NCBI RefSeq assembly: GCF_002863865.1 | Contig: NZ_CP022684.1 | Location: forward strand, 4,717,990 to 4,781,989 | Direction of reading: 5' to 3' | From: Ketobacter alkanivorans | GTDB lineage: Bacteria; Pseudomonadota; Gammaproteobacteria; Pseudomonadales; Ketobacteraceae | DNA length: 64,000 nt | In this document: positions 1 to 7,902 of the stretch, one piece after another | Position numbering within the stretch: position 1 is the first letter of the stretch | Layout: every line of letters begins with the position of its first letter | Position numbers and translations under genes: made by a program | Notes under the pieces: generated by a model | The model's database searches: none | What the model saw: only the letters and a program-made list of their open reading frames with translations | What the model was told of the DNA's origin: nothing

Positions 1-363
1 GACGTCAAACGTCAGGCCGGTGAGATGCTGGAGCGGGTAGGTCTGGGTCATCGAATACAACACAAGCCTTCTGAACTATCCGGCGGCGAGCGGCAGCGGG
101 TCGCCATTGCCAGAGCCTTGGTGACTCAGCCATCCTGCGTTATGGCCGATGAACCCACCGGTAACCTGGATGTGCATACGGCCCATGAGATTCAAATGCT
201 GATGCATGAATTGAACCGCAGCCTGGAAACGTCGTTTCTGATTGTGACCCATGATTTGGGTTTGGCGCGTCAGGTAGATCGGGTTGTTAAGATGGAGGAC
301 GGGCACCTAATGGAGGCCGACAAGTCAGCCCTGGAGCGTTTGGGCGATATTATTGCCGGTTAG
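1..363 (+). CDS. lolD: Lipoprotein-releasing ABC transporter ATPase LolD (3' part only)
   Basis: This is the C-terminal 120 residues of an ABC ATPase; the gene begins before the window and reading is open from base 1. The ABC signature [15 protein letters not shown], the Walker B stretch [10 protein letters not shown] and the H-loop IVTHD are all visible. The family energises LolCE in the inner membrane, which extracts lipoproteins and hands them to LolA for transport to the outer membrane. LolD is preferred over other ABC ATPases because of the GNLD form of Walker B and because the following DUF2062 and comEC genes flank lol genes in Pseudomonas. The Walker A motif is outside the window, so LolD rather than a related MacB/FtsE-type ATPase is partly a context call. 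Confidence 0.85.
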   Translation, partial: DVKRQAGEMLERVGLGHRIQHKPSELSGGERQRVAIARALVTQPSCVMADEPTGNLDVHTAHEIQMLMHELNRSLETSFLIVTHDLGLARQVDRVVKMEDGHLMEADKSALERLGDIIAG

Positions 364-926
364 TGGGAGCTCTTTTTCAGGCGGCGTTCCTGACGATGGT
401 TCCAGGAACGGTAAATGTGAAGACGCCAAACCAACCTGATAGCAATGAAGCTCAGGGTGGCGCTGGTCAGGCCCACAATGGCGCATCCCAGAAATAAAGG
501 CCCCATGGCTTTCCAGCCCACTTCCGCCAGTTGTTTCAGAAACGCATCAAAATCCGTCAGAATGATATCGAAATTGACTCGAATGGGGTTGCCCGTCGTG
601 TCAACGGGTACGCCTACGATCCAGGCACCCACCTCGTAACAAAAGAAATACAAGGGAATGTAGGTGAAAGGATTACTCACCCAGGTTGAAGCAACCGATA
701 TCGGCAGATTGCCGTGGATAAAAAAACAAAAGAAAATGGCCACGAAGATCTGTATTGGTAGCGGAATAAAGGCGCAAAGCACTCCGGCGAAGATCCCGGC
801 CGATACGGAGCGCCGGTTCAAATGCCAAAGATTGGGATCTTTGATTCTCGGCCCAAGCTTGGATAGCCAACGATTTTCTGTGATCGTGTGGGGCGCTGGA
901 ATGTACTTTCTAAATAGTTTTTTCAA
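360..926 (-). CDS. DUF2062 membrane protein
   Basis: A 188-residue protein of the DUF2062 family, with the family-like stretch [19 protein letters not shown] near residue 30. Hydrophobic segments lie at about residues 40-75, 82-105 and 145-170, so it is a small inner-membrane protein; its function is not known. The start is a TTG at 926, which gives [15 protein letters not shown] and matches where relatives begin; no strong ribosome site precedes it. The last codons overlap the end of lolD by four bases in convergent orientation. It is divergent from comEC, with 66 bases between the two starts. The family assignment is from remembered sequence character. Confidence 0.8.
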   Translation of the reverse strand: MKKLFRKYIPAPHTITENRWLSKLGPRIKDPNLWHLNRRSVSAGIFAGVLCAFIPLPIQIFVAIFFCFFIHGNLPISVASTWVSNPFTYIPLYFFCYEVGAWIVGVPVDTTGNPIRVNFDIILTDFDAFLKQLAEVGWKAMGPLFLGCAIVGLTSATLSFIAIRLVWRLHIYRSWNHRQERRLKKSSH

Positions 927-992
927 GGCCGACGGTTACTCGATTCCTGCAAAAGCGCGCTTATTATGCCGACAATGGAGGCATAACACTAG

Positions 993-3305
993 ATGTGGAC
1001 GTTAGTACTTGGCATTCCGGTGGGAATTGTTGTGGGTGTCGTTATGCTTTCGGGCATTTTTGGCCAAAATACTACAGTTATCCTGCTGTTAGCTGCGATT
1101 TCTCTTGCTGCGCTTTACCTTGTCGGGCCCCGCTTTTCTGACCGCTTAATCACCGTCATACGGGTGGTTTGTTTGCTGCTTGCACTGATTGTGGGCATGA
1201 GTATTGGGAGCCTCGCCAAACACCGATTCCAACCAATGGCCTTGGATACCAATCTTACTTATTACCTCACTGGAACCGTTACCGGGGTGCCCCGCTGGGG
1301 TAAATACAGCCGTCGCTATCAGGTCGAAGCAGCCTGTGTGGGCAGTCAGGCACAGCAGTGTGATCTGTATCGGAGCAGTCTGCCCTTGTGGCCTGTGGTT
1401 ATCGAGGTAACCGCCACCGGAGCGCAACCGGAGCTGGTGCCGGGTCAGCGTCTACAGATTCAAGTCAGGCCCAAACAGCAACAATTGCAGGCAAGCCCTG
1501 CCGCGTTCGATGTGAAGCGCTGGTTGCTGTCGACACACACGGTGGCGCGCACGGCGCTGTTGAAGGGCAGTGAAGTCAAGCTGCTGGGGCAACGGGTGTT
1601 CACACTTGACCGGTTTCGCGCCCAACTGAATCGATATCTGGCAGATAGAAGGGAAGATCCCCGCTGGGCAGGGTTAACCTCCTATCCGGTGATATTGGCC
1701 CTGGTGAGTGGTGATCGCAGCTTGATGAACGATAACCATTGGGATGTTTTCAACCGCACGGGCACCACTCATCTGGTGGCTATCTCGGGTTTGCATATTG
1801 GGTTGGTGGCTGCCTTTGCAATGTTCGTTCTGCAGCCAGTGTTCAGGCGTTGGCGCTGGTTCACCAATCGCTATCCTGCCAGTCATGGAGCCGTCTTTGG
1901 CGCCTGGTGGGTGGCGCTGTTTTATACGGCGATGGCGGGGTTTGCGCTGCCCACCCAGCGCGCGTTGATCATGCTGACCGTGTTTGTAGTGTTGAAACTG
2001 CTGGGGCGTGCCCGGCAATTGTGGTTTGGTTTGGCGGCAGCTTTTTGTCTGGTGTTGTTGTGGGATCCCGTGGCCTGCCTTTCCATGGGGTTCTGGCTTT
2101 CTTTCACAGCCGTGTATTTGATCCTGTGGTTAATTGGCGGTGAAGTTGAAAAGTCATCAGCCACCTCGCAATGGATCACCGTGCAGTTGGGGCTGTTTGT
2201 TGGGCTGGCCCCGGTGTTGCTTTGGACGGTGCATTCGGTATCTCTGGTGTCTGCGTTAACAAATGTGGTGGCCATACCGGTTATTGGTTTTGTTGTGGTG
2301 CCAGTATCGCTGCTGTGGGCTCTGCTGTGGAGTGTGTTTGGGGATCAGGTCGGGTTCCTGCTGGATTGGGCTGCAGCGTTACAGGATGGATTGTTGTGGC
2401 TGTTGCAAGTAAGTGCGGGTTGGCGTTACAGCGTTTGGACCGTTGGCGAGCGCGGTTTTGCCAGCATGGCGCTGGCCATGGTCGGAGTGTTGTGGCTGGT
2501 AAGCGCCGGGGTGCCGGGTAGAATCTGGGGTGCTGTGTTGATGTTGCCGTTGCTGATGCCCCAGGTCCATGGCTTGGGCGCCTATGTTATGGGGGCAGGC
2601 TCTGGCCGTTTGGTTTTTCACTTTGAAGACCGCGTTGTGTCTTTATCCCGAAGTCATTGGCCTCAGCCGTTGGCCAGTTGGCAAGCGGATCTGATGGCGC
2701 ATTGGGGCATAGGTATACCGCCAGGAGCCATTACGGTAAACAATAGCAAGGCACTGTGGTTGTCGACCGGTGCGGTGATGAGTGAGTTTGAGCTTTCCAG
2801 CAACCCCTTGGGGGCGCGTCAGCTAGAGCGAATGACATACTTTGATCTTTGCAAGCAGCTCCCAAATGACTTGGATGGGGAGGGTGAACGTGAAGGTGAC
2901 AATATCAGCATGGTGCCTTGGCTGGATACCCGCTACCCAAAACATTGCGCGGTGGAAATTCAGTGGCAAGGCCCGCGATCCACAAGGCAGCGTTGGCTAT
3001 ATTGGCCAATCGACAGCGTCCGAGTGCAGCGCAGCCTGCTAAAACAGCTGGCCAACGAACGTTTCGATCTGATCCTGCTGGATGTAGGCAAAGGTAAATC
3101 GGTAGAGGAAGGGGTTTTGAGCCTGTTAAAGGCAGGCAAATCCCTGATTATTACCATGAAGCCCGTGCCAGATGCTCTGCGTACCATCATGCAGCAACGA
3201 GGGTTACAGCTGCATACGATTACAGTCGATGGCTATTATTCGGTGCCACTGGCGGAGCCCGGTAGCGCTACGCTCCATGAATCGGCTGAAATTGGATCAA
3301 AATGA
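993..3305 (+). CDS. comEC: ComEC/Rec2-type DNA-uptake channel lacking the metallo-beta-lactamase motif
   Basis: A 770-residue polytopic membrane protein. The N-terminal part has several membrane helices and a DUF4131-like soluble segment (about residues 25-190). The competence domain (about 220-500) carries the hallmark HLVAISGLHIGL near residue 258. ComEC carries single-stranded DNA across the inner membrane during natural transformation. Most relatives end in a metallo-beta-lactamase domain with an SHxDxDH metal site; I searched the last 240 residues and found no such motif, only a soluble region containing FDLILLDVGKGKSVEEG. The ATG at 993 has a GGAGG eleven bases upstream. Long-chain uptake function is therefore plausible, but a nuclease role for this copy is doubtful. 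Confidence 0.85.
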   Translation: MWTLVLGIPVGIVVGVVMLSGIFGQNTTVILLLAAISLAALYLVGPRFSDRLITVIRVVCLLLALIVGMSIGSLAKHRFQPMALDTNLTYYLTGTVTGVPRWGKYSRRYQVEAACVGSQAQQCDLYRSSLPLWPVVIEVTATGAQPELVPGQRLQIQVRPKQQQLQASPAAFDVKRWLLSTHTVARTALLKGSEVKLLGQRVFTLDRFRAQLNRYLADRREDPRWAGLTSYPVILALVSGDRSLMNDNHWDVFNRTGTTHLVAISGLHIGLVAAFAMFVLQPVFRRWRWFTNRYPASHGAVFGAWWVALFYTAMAGFALPTQRALIMLTVFVVLKLLGRARQLWFGLAAAFCLVLLWDPVACLSMGFWLSFTAVYLILWLIGGEVEKSSATSQWITVQLGLFVGLAPVLLWTVHSVSLVSALTNVVAIPVIGFVVVPVSLLWALLWSVFGDQVGFLLDWAAALQDGLLWLLQVSAGWRYSVWTVGERGFASMALAMVGVLWLVSAGVPGRIWGAVLMLPLLMPQVHGLGAYVMGAGSGRLVFHFEDRVVSLSRSHWPQPLASWQADLMAHWGIGIPPGAITVNNSKALWLSTGAVMSEFELSSNPLGARQLERMTYFDLCKQLPNDLDGEGEREGDNISMVPWLDTRYPKHCAVEIQWQGPRSTRQRWLYWPIDSVRVQRSLLKQLANERFDLILLDVGKGKSVEEGVLSLLKAGKSLIITMKPVPDALRTIMQQRGLQLHTITVDGYYSVPLAEPGSATLHESAEIGSK

Positions 3306-3387
3306 GATCCAGCTAACGCCCCGGTTCCGAAAAAATGCTACAGTGTGCTACAGTAAAAATCAGTTAAAAAATAGGAGATTACAGCGC

Positions 3388-4029
3388 GTGCGAGTGCTTG
3401 ATTTGATTTTAGCTGGGGGCATGGTCATGTACCCCATCATTTTGTGCTCGATTTTGGCGTTGGCCATCATCGTTGAGCGTTTGTGGGCGCTGCGTGTGAA
3501 TAAAATTAGCCCCCGCAACCTGATTTCTCAGGTATGGGGATGGGTGAAAAACGGCAAACTCGATGGCAAAAAAGTCAAAGAATTGCGTGACTCATCACCA
3601 TTGGGGCGGGTGTTGGCGACTGGTCTTATCAACGCCAAACACGGCCGTGACATTATGAAGGAAGCCATTGTCGATACCGCCACCCATGAAATTCATGAAA
3701 TGGGGCGCTTTCTTAACCTGTTAGGTTCGATTGCTGCAGTCGCTCCCTTGCTGGGTCTGCTGGGTACGGTTATCGGTATGATTAAAGTATTCAATGCCAT
3801 TGTGTTGGAAGGCGCTGGCAACGCGGCGATTCTGGCCGGTGGCATTTCCGAAGCGCTGTACACGACTGCCGCCGGCTTGGTGGTGGCGATTCCTGCACTG
3901 TTTTTCCATCGTTTTTTCAGTCGACGTATCGACGAGATCGCGGTCATGATGGAGCAGGATGCAGTCAAGTTAGTGGATGTAATTCACGGTGACCGGGAAG
4001 CGGAATCTTCCGAAGGTGATAAAAAGTGA
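3388..4029 (+). CDS. exbB: MotA/TolQ/ExbB-type proton channel
   Basis: A 213-residue inner-membrane protein. I chose the GTG at 3388, which has AGGAG eleven bases upstream and gives the typical start VRVLDLILAGGMVMYPII; a longer reading from 3172 would overlap comEC by over 130 bases. Membrane segments are at about residues 10-30, 105-130 and 150-175; the second and third contain the conserved glycine-rich stretch LLGLLGTVIGMIKVF and the T-A-A-G-L segment. With ExbD it forms a proton-driven motor that energises TonB-like or Tol-like proteins. Its stop overlaps the exbD start (GTGA), so the two are translationally coupled. The TonB partner is not in the window. Confidence 0.9.
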   Translation: MRVLDLILAGGMVMYPIILCSILALAIIVERLWALRVNKISPRNLISQVWGWVKNGKLDGKKVKELRDSSPLGRVLATGLINAKHGRDIMKEAIVDTATHEIHEMGRFLNLLGSIAAVAPLLGLLGTVIGMIKVFNAIVLEGAGNAAILAGGISEALYTTAAGLVVAIPALFFHRFFSRRIDEIAVMMEQDAVKLVDVIHGDREAESSEGDKK

Positions 4030-4442
4030 AGTTCCAGCGCCAACCGGTGGAGGAGGTTAATGTTAACCTCACGTCGTTAATTGATGTGGTGTTTCTGCTG
4101 CTGATATTTTTCATGGTGTCGACCACGTTTACCCGCGAGCGAGAGTTGACAGTGGAGCTGCCTGAAGCGGTCGCTGAAGGAGCAGCAGAGGCGGCAGAAT
4201 TCATAGAAATTGAAGTCAATGCAGAAGGCGAATACGCAGTTAATAAGCAGTTGTTGGTGAACCGCGACCGCGAAACTCTGGCAAAGGCACTGAAGGATCA
4301 GTCCAAGGGTAACTTCGATCTGCCAATGATAATCACCGCCGATGCGAACGCCACCCATCAAGCAGTGATGACGGCCATGGATGTGTCAGGGGAGCTTGGT
4401 TTCACCAAGTTGAGACTTACCGCCCAGCAACCGGAGCAATAG
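4026..4442 (+). CDS. exbD: ExbD/TolR-type proton-channel subunit
   Basis: A 138-residue protein with one N-terminal membrane helix (about residues 17-37, LTSLIDVVFLLLIFFMV) and a periplasmic domain, the standard ExbD/TolR layout. The aspartate in LIDVVF is the conserved proton-carrying residue of the family. The GTG start lies inside the exbB stop as GTGA. The next gene, lpxK, begins 13 bases after the stop, so exbB-exbD-lpxK-kdsB read like one operon. This lpxK-linked pair is commonly annotated as a TolQR/ExbBD biopolymer transport pair; its specific client is unknown. Confidence 0.9.
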   Translation: MKFQRQPVEEVNVNLTSLIDVVFLLLIFFMVSTTFTRERELTVELPEAVAEGAAEAAEFIEIEVNAEGEYAVNKQLLVNRDRETLAKALKDQSKGNFDLPMIITADANATHQAVMTAMDVSGELGFTKLRLTAQQPEQ

Positions 4443-4455
4443 CGTTTCGGTTGCC

Positions 4456-5511
4456 ATGACTGTGTTGCATCGCTTCTTCAACTCGCTCTGGTATGGTCAT
4501 AACCCACTGGCCTGGTTGTTTTGGCCCCTCTCTTTAGTATTCAAGTTCATCTCTCGCCAGCGCCGCAATCGTTATCTGAATGGCCAATCCCCGGCGCATC
4601 ACCCTGAGGTGCCGGTCATTGTGGTAGGCAATATCAGTGTGGGCGGTACCGGCAAAACCCCTGTCACCATTTGGCTTATTGAACAACTGCAAAAGCAGGG
4701 TTTGCGGCCGGGTGTCGTGAGTCGTGGTTATGGTGGAAAGGCCCCCCGTTACCCCCACACTGTCACTGACAGTGATAGTGCCTCCGTGGTGGGGGATGAG
4801 CCGCTGATGATTCACCTTCGTACTGGCGTGCCTGTGGTGGTGGACCCTGATCGTTCGGCGGCGGCTCGATCTATAACAGGTAGTGGTGCGGTTGATGTGA
4901 TCATCAGCGATGATGGGCTGCAGCATTATGGGCTTTCCCGCACGGTTGAATTGGTGGTGGTCGATGGCAGTCGCGGATTTGGCAATGGCAAAGTGCTGCC
5001 AATGGGGCCCTTGCGAGAGCCGATTCACCGCCTGCAGTCTGTGGATGCCGTCATTGTTAACGGTGGCGACGCCAGCCTACCTTGTTCTGGCGGGATGCTT
5101 TCCCGTTGGGGGGTGCCGGAGCAGAAATGCTTTCCCATGCAGGTGGAGCCGGGTGAGGCCGTAGGACTTAATTCGGACTCCAGCTCCTTACTGCATGAAG
5201 CCCTGCAGCAACAGGTCACAGCCATTGCCGGTATTGGCAACCCGCAGCGTTTTTTCAGCACGTTACAGCATCAGGGCATTAAACATCTGCCGGTATCCTT
5301 TCCGGATCATCATGACTACAGTGAGCTGGACCTGGAACCGTACCAGTCCGGTTTTGTGCTCACCACCGAAAAAGACGCGGTTAAACTACGTCGATTCACT
5401 GGCCTTAAAGGGGCCTATTTGCCCATAAATGCGCAGATTCAGCCTGAGCTTATCGATGTTATAATGCAACGATTGGAGCACTTCCAGGCACATCACCGCC
5501 ATCTTTACTAA
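4456..5511 (+). CDS. lpxK: Tetraacyldisaccharide 4'-kinase LpxK
   Basis: A 351-residue lipid A synthesis enzyme that phosphorylates the 4' position of the tetraacyldisaccharide precursor at the inner membrane. The Walker A loop is GNISVGGTGKTP at about residues 57-68, placed after a short hydrophobic N-terminal segment (LAWLFWPLSLVFKFI), as in the family. Downstream motifs SRGYGGK, DEPLMIH and SDDGLQHYGL are characteristic of LpxK. Length is normal. It sits between exbD and kdsB, both within 25 bases, so it is co-transcribed with KDO activation. Confidence 0.96.
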   Translation: MTVLHRFFNSLWYGHNPLAWLFWPLSLVFKFISRQRRNRYLNGQSPAHHPEVPVIVVGNISVGGTGKTPVTIWLIEQLQKQGLRPGVVSRGYGGKAPRYPHTVTDSDSASVVGDEPLMIHLRTGVPVVVDPDRSAAARSITGSGAVDVIISDDGLQHYGLSRTVELVVVDGSRGFGNGKVLPMGPLREPIHRLQSVDAVIVNGGDASLPCSGGMLSRWGVPEQKCFPMQVEPGEAVGLNSDSSSLLHEALQQQVTAIAGIGNPQRFFSTLQHQGIKHLPVSFPDHHDYSELDLEPYQSGFVLTTEKDAVKLRRFTGLKGAYLPINAQIQPELIDVIMQRLEHFQAHHRHLY

Positions 5512-5534
5512 GTACATTGATATTGAGATAAGCC

Positions 5535-6299
5535 ATGACTGAGTACCGCGTCATCATTCCCGCCCGTTATGCATCCACACGTCTGCCAGGCAAACCTCTG
5601 TTGGACATTGCCGGTAAACCCATGATTCAGCGAGTCTACGAGCAGGCCTGCTTGAGTGGCGCAAAGGAAGTGGTGGTGGCCACAGACGATATTCGAATTG
5701 AAGAAGCTGCCCGTAGTTTTGGCGCCAACGTGGTGATGACCCGGGTAGATCATGAGTCGGGCACGGATCGCCTGCAGGAAGTGGTCAGCAAATTGTCATT
5801 GGCCGATGATGATATTGTGGTGAATGTGCAAGGCGATGAGCCCTTGATTCCACCGCAGGTCATCGATCAGGTGGCACAGAATCTTGCGGGTTCCAATGCG
5901 GGTATATCGACCCTGAGCGAACCGATCGAGAGCATCGACACCGTGTTTGATCCCAATGCGGTAAAAGTGGTGGCCGATGCCAGCGGGTATGCGCTCTATT
6001 TCAGTCGGGCCCCGATCCCATTCAGTCGCGACACCTATGAGGCGGCCACTCGAAGTGGCAGTTTGCCGGTGCACATGCCAGTGCAGCGCCACATCGGCAT
6101 ATACGGTTATCGAGTGGCCTTGCTGCATAACTTTGTGCGCTGGGGTTCTTGCCCGCTGGAGAAGACGGAATGCCTGGAGCAGCTGCGGGCTATGTGGCAC
6201 GGGGTGAAAATTCATGTGGAGCAGGCAGCGGTGAAACCGCCTGCCGGTGTTGATACCCAGCAGGATCTGGATCGGGTTCGGGCGCTGTTTGCAGGTTGA
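5535..6299 (+). CDS. kdsB: CMP-KDO synthetase (3-deoxy-manno-octulosonate cytidylyltransferase)
   Basis: A 254-residue cytoplasmic enzyme that activates KDO with CTP to CMP-KDO for the lipopolysaccharide inner core. The N-terminal nucleotide-binding motif [17 protein letters not shown] and the stretches [14 protein letters not shown] and GIYGYR are diagnostic. The gene follows lpxK by 23 bases. In Pseudomonas I recall a small Trm112-like zinc-finger gene between lpxK and kdsB; there is no room for it here. Next downstream is a low-molecular-weight phosphatase gene after 36 bases. Confidence 0.96.
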   Translation: MTEYRVIIPARYASTRLPGKPLLDIAGKPMIQRVYEQACLSGAKEVVVATDDIRIEEAARSFGANVVMTRVDHESGTDRLQEVVSKLSLADDDIVVNVQGDEPLIPPQVIDQVAQNLAGSNAGISTLSEPIESIDTVFDPNAVKVVADASGYALYFSRAPIPFSRDTYEAATRSGSLPVHMPVQRHIGIYGYRVALLHNFVRWGSCPLEKTECLEQLRAMWHGVKIHVEQAAVKPPAGVDTQQDLDRVRALFAG

Positions 6300-6335
6300 T
6301 ATTCAGCTGCACTATTAATTAAAAGAGATCAGGTT

Positions 6336-6803
6336 GTGAAAAAGGTTTTGTTCGTCTGTCTAGGCAATATCTGCCGCTCTCCCACGGCTGAAGCCGTGTT
6401 TCGGGTGAAGGCTCGAGAGTTGGGGCTTGAGCAGCGTATCATCCATGATTCCTGCGGTACGGCGGCATATCACGTGGGCGAAGCACCTGATCGCCGGGCA
6501 TCGGAAGCGGCCCAGCACAGAGGCTACCCTATGTCCGATCTGCGAGGCCGCCAGGTGTGTGATCAGGATTTTGAAGAGTACGATTATATCCTGGCAATGG
6601 ATCGCTCCAACTTTGCCGATTTAAAGCGCCGGGCTCCGCAGCACCATCATCCTAAAATTCAGCTGTTCCTGGTGTACAGTTCCAGCGACGAGCGTGAAGT
6701 GCCCGATCCCTACTATGGCGGTGCAGAAGGCTTCGATCATGTGCTGGATCTGGTGGAAGACGCCTGCGATGGCTTGCTGCTGCGACTGCAGAGCGACCTG
6801 TGA
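6336..6803 (+). CDS. Low-molecular-weight protein tyrosine phosphatase
   Basis: A 155-residue cytoplasmic phosphatase of the LMW-PTP family. The catalytic CX5R loop is CLGNICRS at residues 8-15 and the general-acid loop is DPYYGG near residue 128. The start is GTG at 6336, ten bases after a GAGATCAGG stretch. The stop overlaps the murB GTG start (GTGA), indicating coupling. LMW-PTPs often dephosphorylate tyrosine kinases in polysaccharide export, but no such kinase is present here, and the same phosphatase sits between kdsB and murB in Pseudomonas, so the substrate remains unknown. Confidence 0.92.
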   Translation: MKKVLFVCLGNICRSPTAEAVFRVKARELGLEQRIIHDSCGTAAYHVGEAPDRRASEAAQHRGYPMSDLRGRQVCDQDFEEYDYILAMDRSNFADLKRRAPQHHHPKIQLFLVYSSSDEREVPDPYYGGAEGFDHVLDLVEDACDGLLLRLQSDL

Positions 6804-7813
6804 CTCTTTTATATAATCATTCACTAAAGCCCTTCAATACACTGGCTGTTGATGTGCGGGCAGAATCATTCTGTACGGTAACCTCTGTTGATGAACTGAA
6901 GAATGCGCTCAAGCAAACCACGTCTAACGAGCTGCTGGTGTTAGGGGGTGGCAGCAATATTGTGCTGACTTCTGATGTGGCGGGGCTGGTAATTCACAAC
7001 TGTATCGGCGGGGTGGAAGTGCTGGAGCAAGGGCCGCAGCAGGTTGTGATCAAAGTGGGGGCTGGTGAAAACTGGGATGGCCTGGTAGAAACCTGCGTGC
7101 AGCAGGGTTGGTATGGGCTTGAGAATCTGAGTTGGATCCCAGGCTCGGTCGGTGCTGCCCCGATCCAGAATATCGGGGCTTATGGTGTAGAGCTGAAAGA
7201 TTGTCTGGAGGCTGTGGAAACGCTGCGTCTCAAGGATCTTTCGCCGCAGCAATTCAGTTGCAAAGAATGCCGTTTCGGTTACCGCGACAGCGTATTCAAA
7301 CAAGAAGAAAAGGGGCGTCACGTTATCACCGCCGTGGTGTTGAGGCTGAACAAAACCCCCACCTTAAAGCTGGATTACGGAGAGATTCGCAACAGCGCCG
7401 ATGAGTGGGGTTATGATGTCGATCAGCTTACTGCTGCCGATGTACGCCATATAATCATTCGTATTCGTACCGAAAAACTACCGGATCCAGCGTTAGCGCC
7501 TAATGTTGGAAGCTTTTTTAAAAACCCGGTGGTGCCTGTAGCGGTATTCCAGACCATTAAAATGGCTGAGCCTTCGGTGGTTGCCTATGAGCTGCCAAAT
7601 GGACAGGTTAAGCTGGCGGCAGGTTGGTTGATTGATCGTTTGGGTTGGAAAGGAAAGCGGTTGGGGCAGGCCCGTGTTCATGATCGCCAGGCATTGGTGT
7701 TGGTCAATGAGGGGCAGTCGAGTGCAGATTTGTTGACGTTGGCTGCAAAGATACAACAACAGGTTTTGGATCGTTTTGGGGTCGAGCTGGAAATTGAACC
7801 CAGCATCATCTAA
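6800..7813 (+). CDS. murB: UDP-N-acetylenolpyruvoylglucosamine reductase MurB
   Basis: A 337-residue FAD-dependent reductase that makes UDP-MurNAc, the second committed step of peptidoglycan synthesis. The FAD-binding stretch LLVLGGGSNIVLT (about residue 45) and SWIPGSVGAAPIQNIGAYG (about residue 110) are visible, and NVGSFFKNP near residue 232 contains the conserved catalytic serine. The insertion pattern and length fit the type I (E. coli-like) form. It starts with GTG inside the stop of the phosphatase gene and is the last gene of the exbB-murB run, ending against rne in convergent orientation. Confidence 0.96.
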   Translation: MTLLYNHSLKPFNTLAVDVRAESFCTVTSVDELKNALKQTTSNELLVLGGGSNIVLTSDVAGLVIHNCIGGVEVLEQGPQQVVIKVGAGENWDGLVETCVQQGWYGLENLSWIPGSVGAAPIQNIGAYGVELKDCLEAVETLRLKDLSPQQFSCKECRFGYRDSVFKQEEKGRHVITAVVLRLNKTPTLKLDYGEIRNSADEWGYDVDQLTAADVRHIIIRIRTEKLPDPALAPNVGSFFKNPVVPVAVFQTIKMAEPSVVAYELPNGQVKLAAGWLIDRLGWKGKRLGQARVHDRQALVLVNEGQSSADLLTLAAKIQQQVLDRFGVELEIEPSII

Positions 7814-7866
7814 CTCATTTCCCGTTCAGTTAAGTTCTTTCAAAGCTAGCTGCTATTGAAAGATAT

Positions 7867-7895
7867 GCGCTTACCCTGAAGGTCAGGGTAAGCGC
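7867..7895. terminator. Hairpin between convergent murB and rne
   Basis: A perfect 13-base inverted repeat, GCGCTTACCCTGA and its complement, separated by a three-base loop. It lies in the 89 bases between the two stop codons. No clear T-run follows on either strand, so it may act as a weak bidirectional terminator or as a 3' end protector rather than a classic intrinsic terminator. Confidence 0.5.
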
Positions 7896-7902
7896 ACCGG
7901 GT

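Noticed and set aside
3172-3387. 72-residue extension of exbB overlapping comEC
   Set aside because: The GTG at 3388 has a good ribosome site and gives normal length; the extension is just open frame inside comEC.
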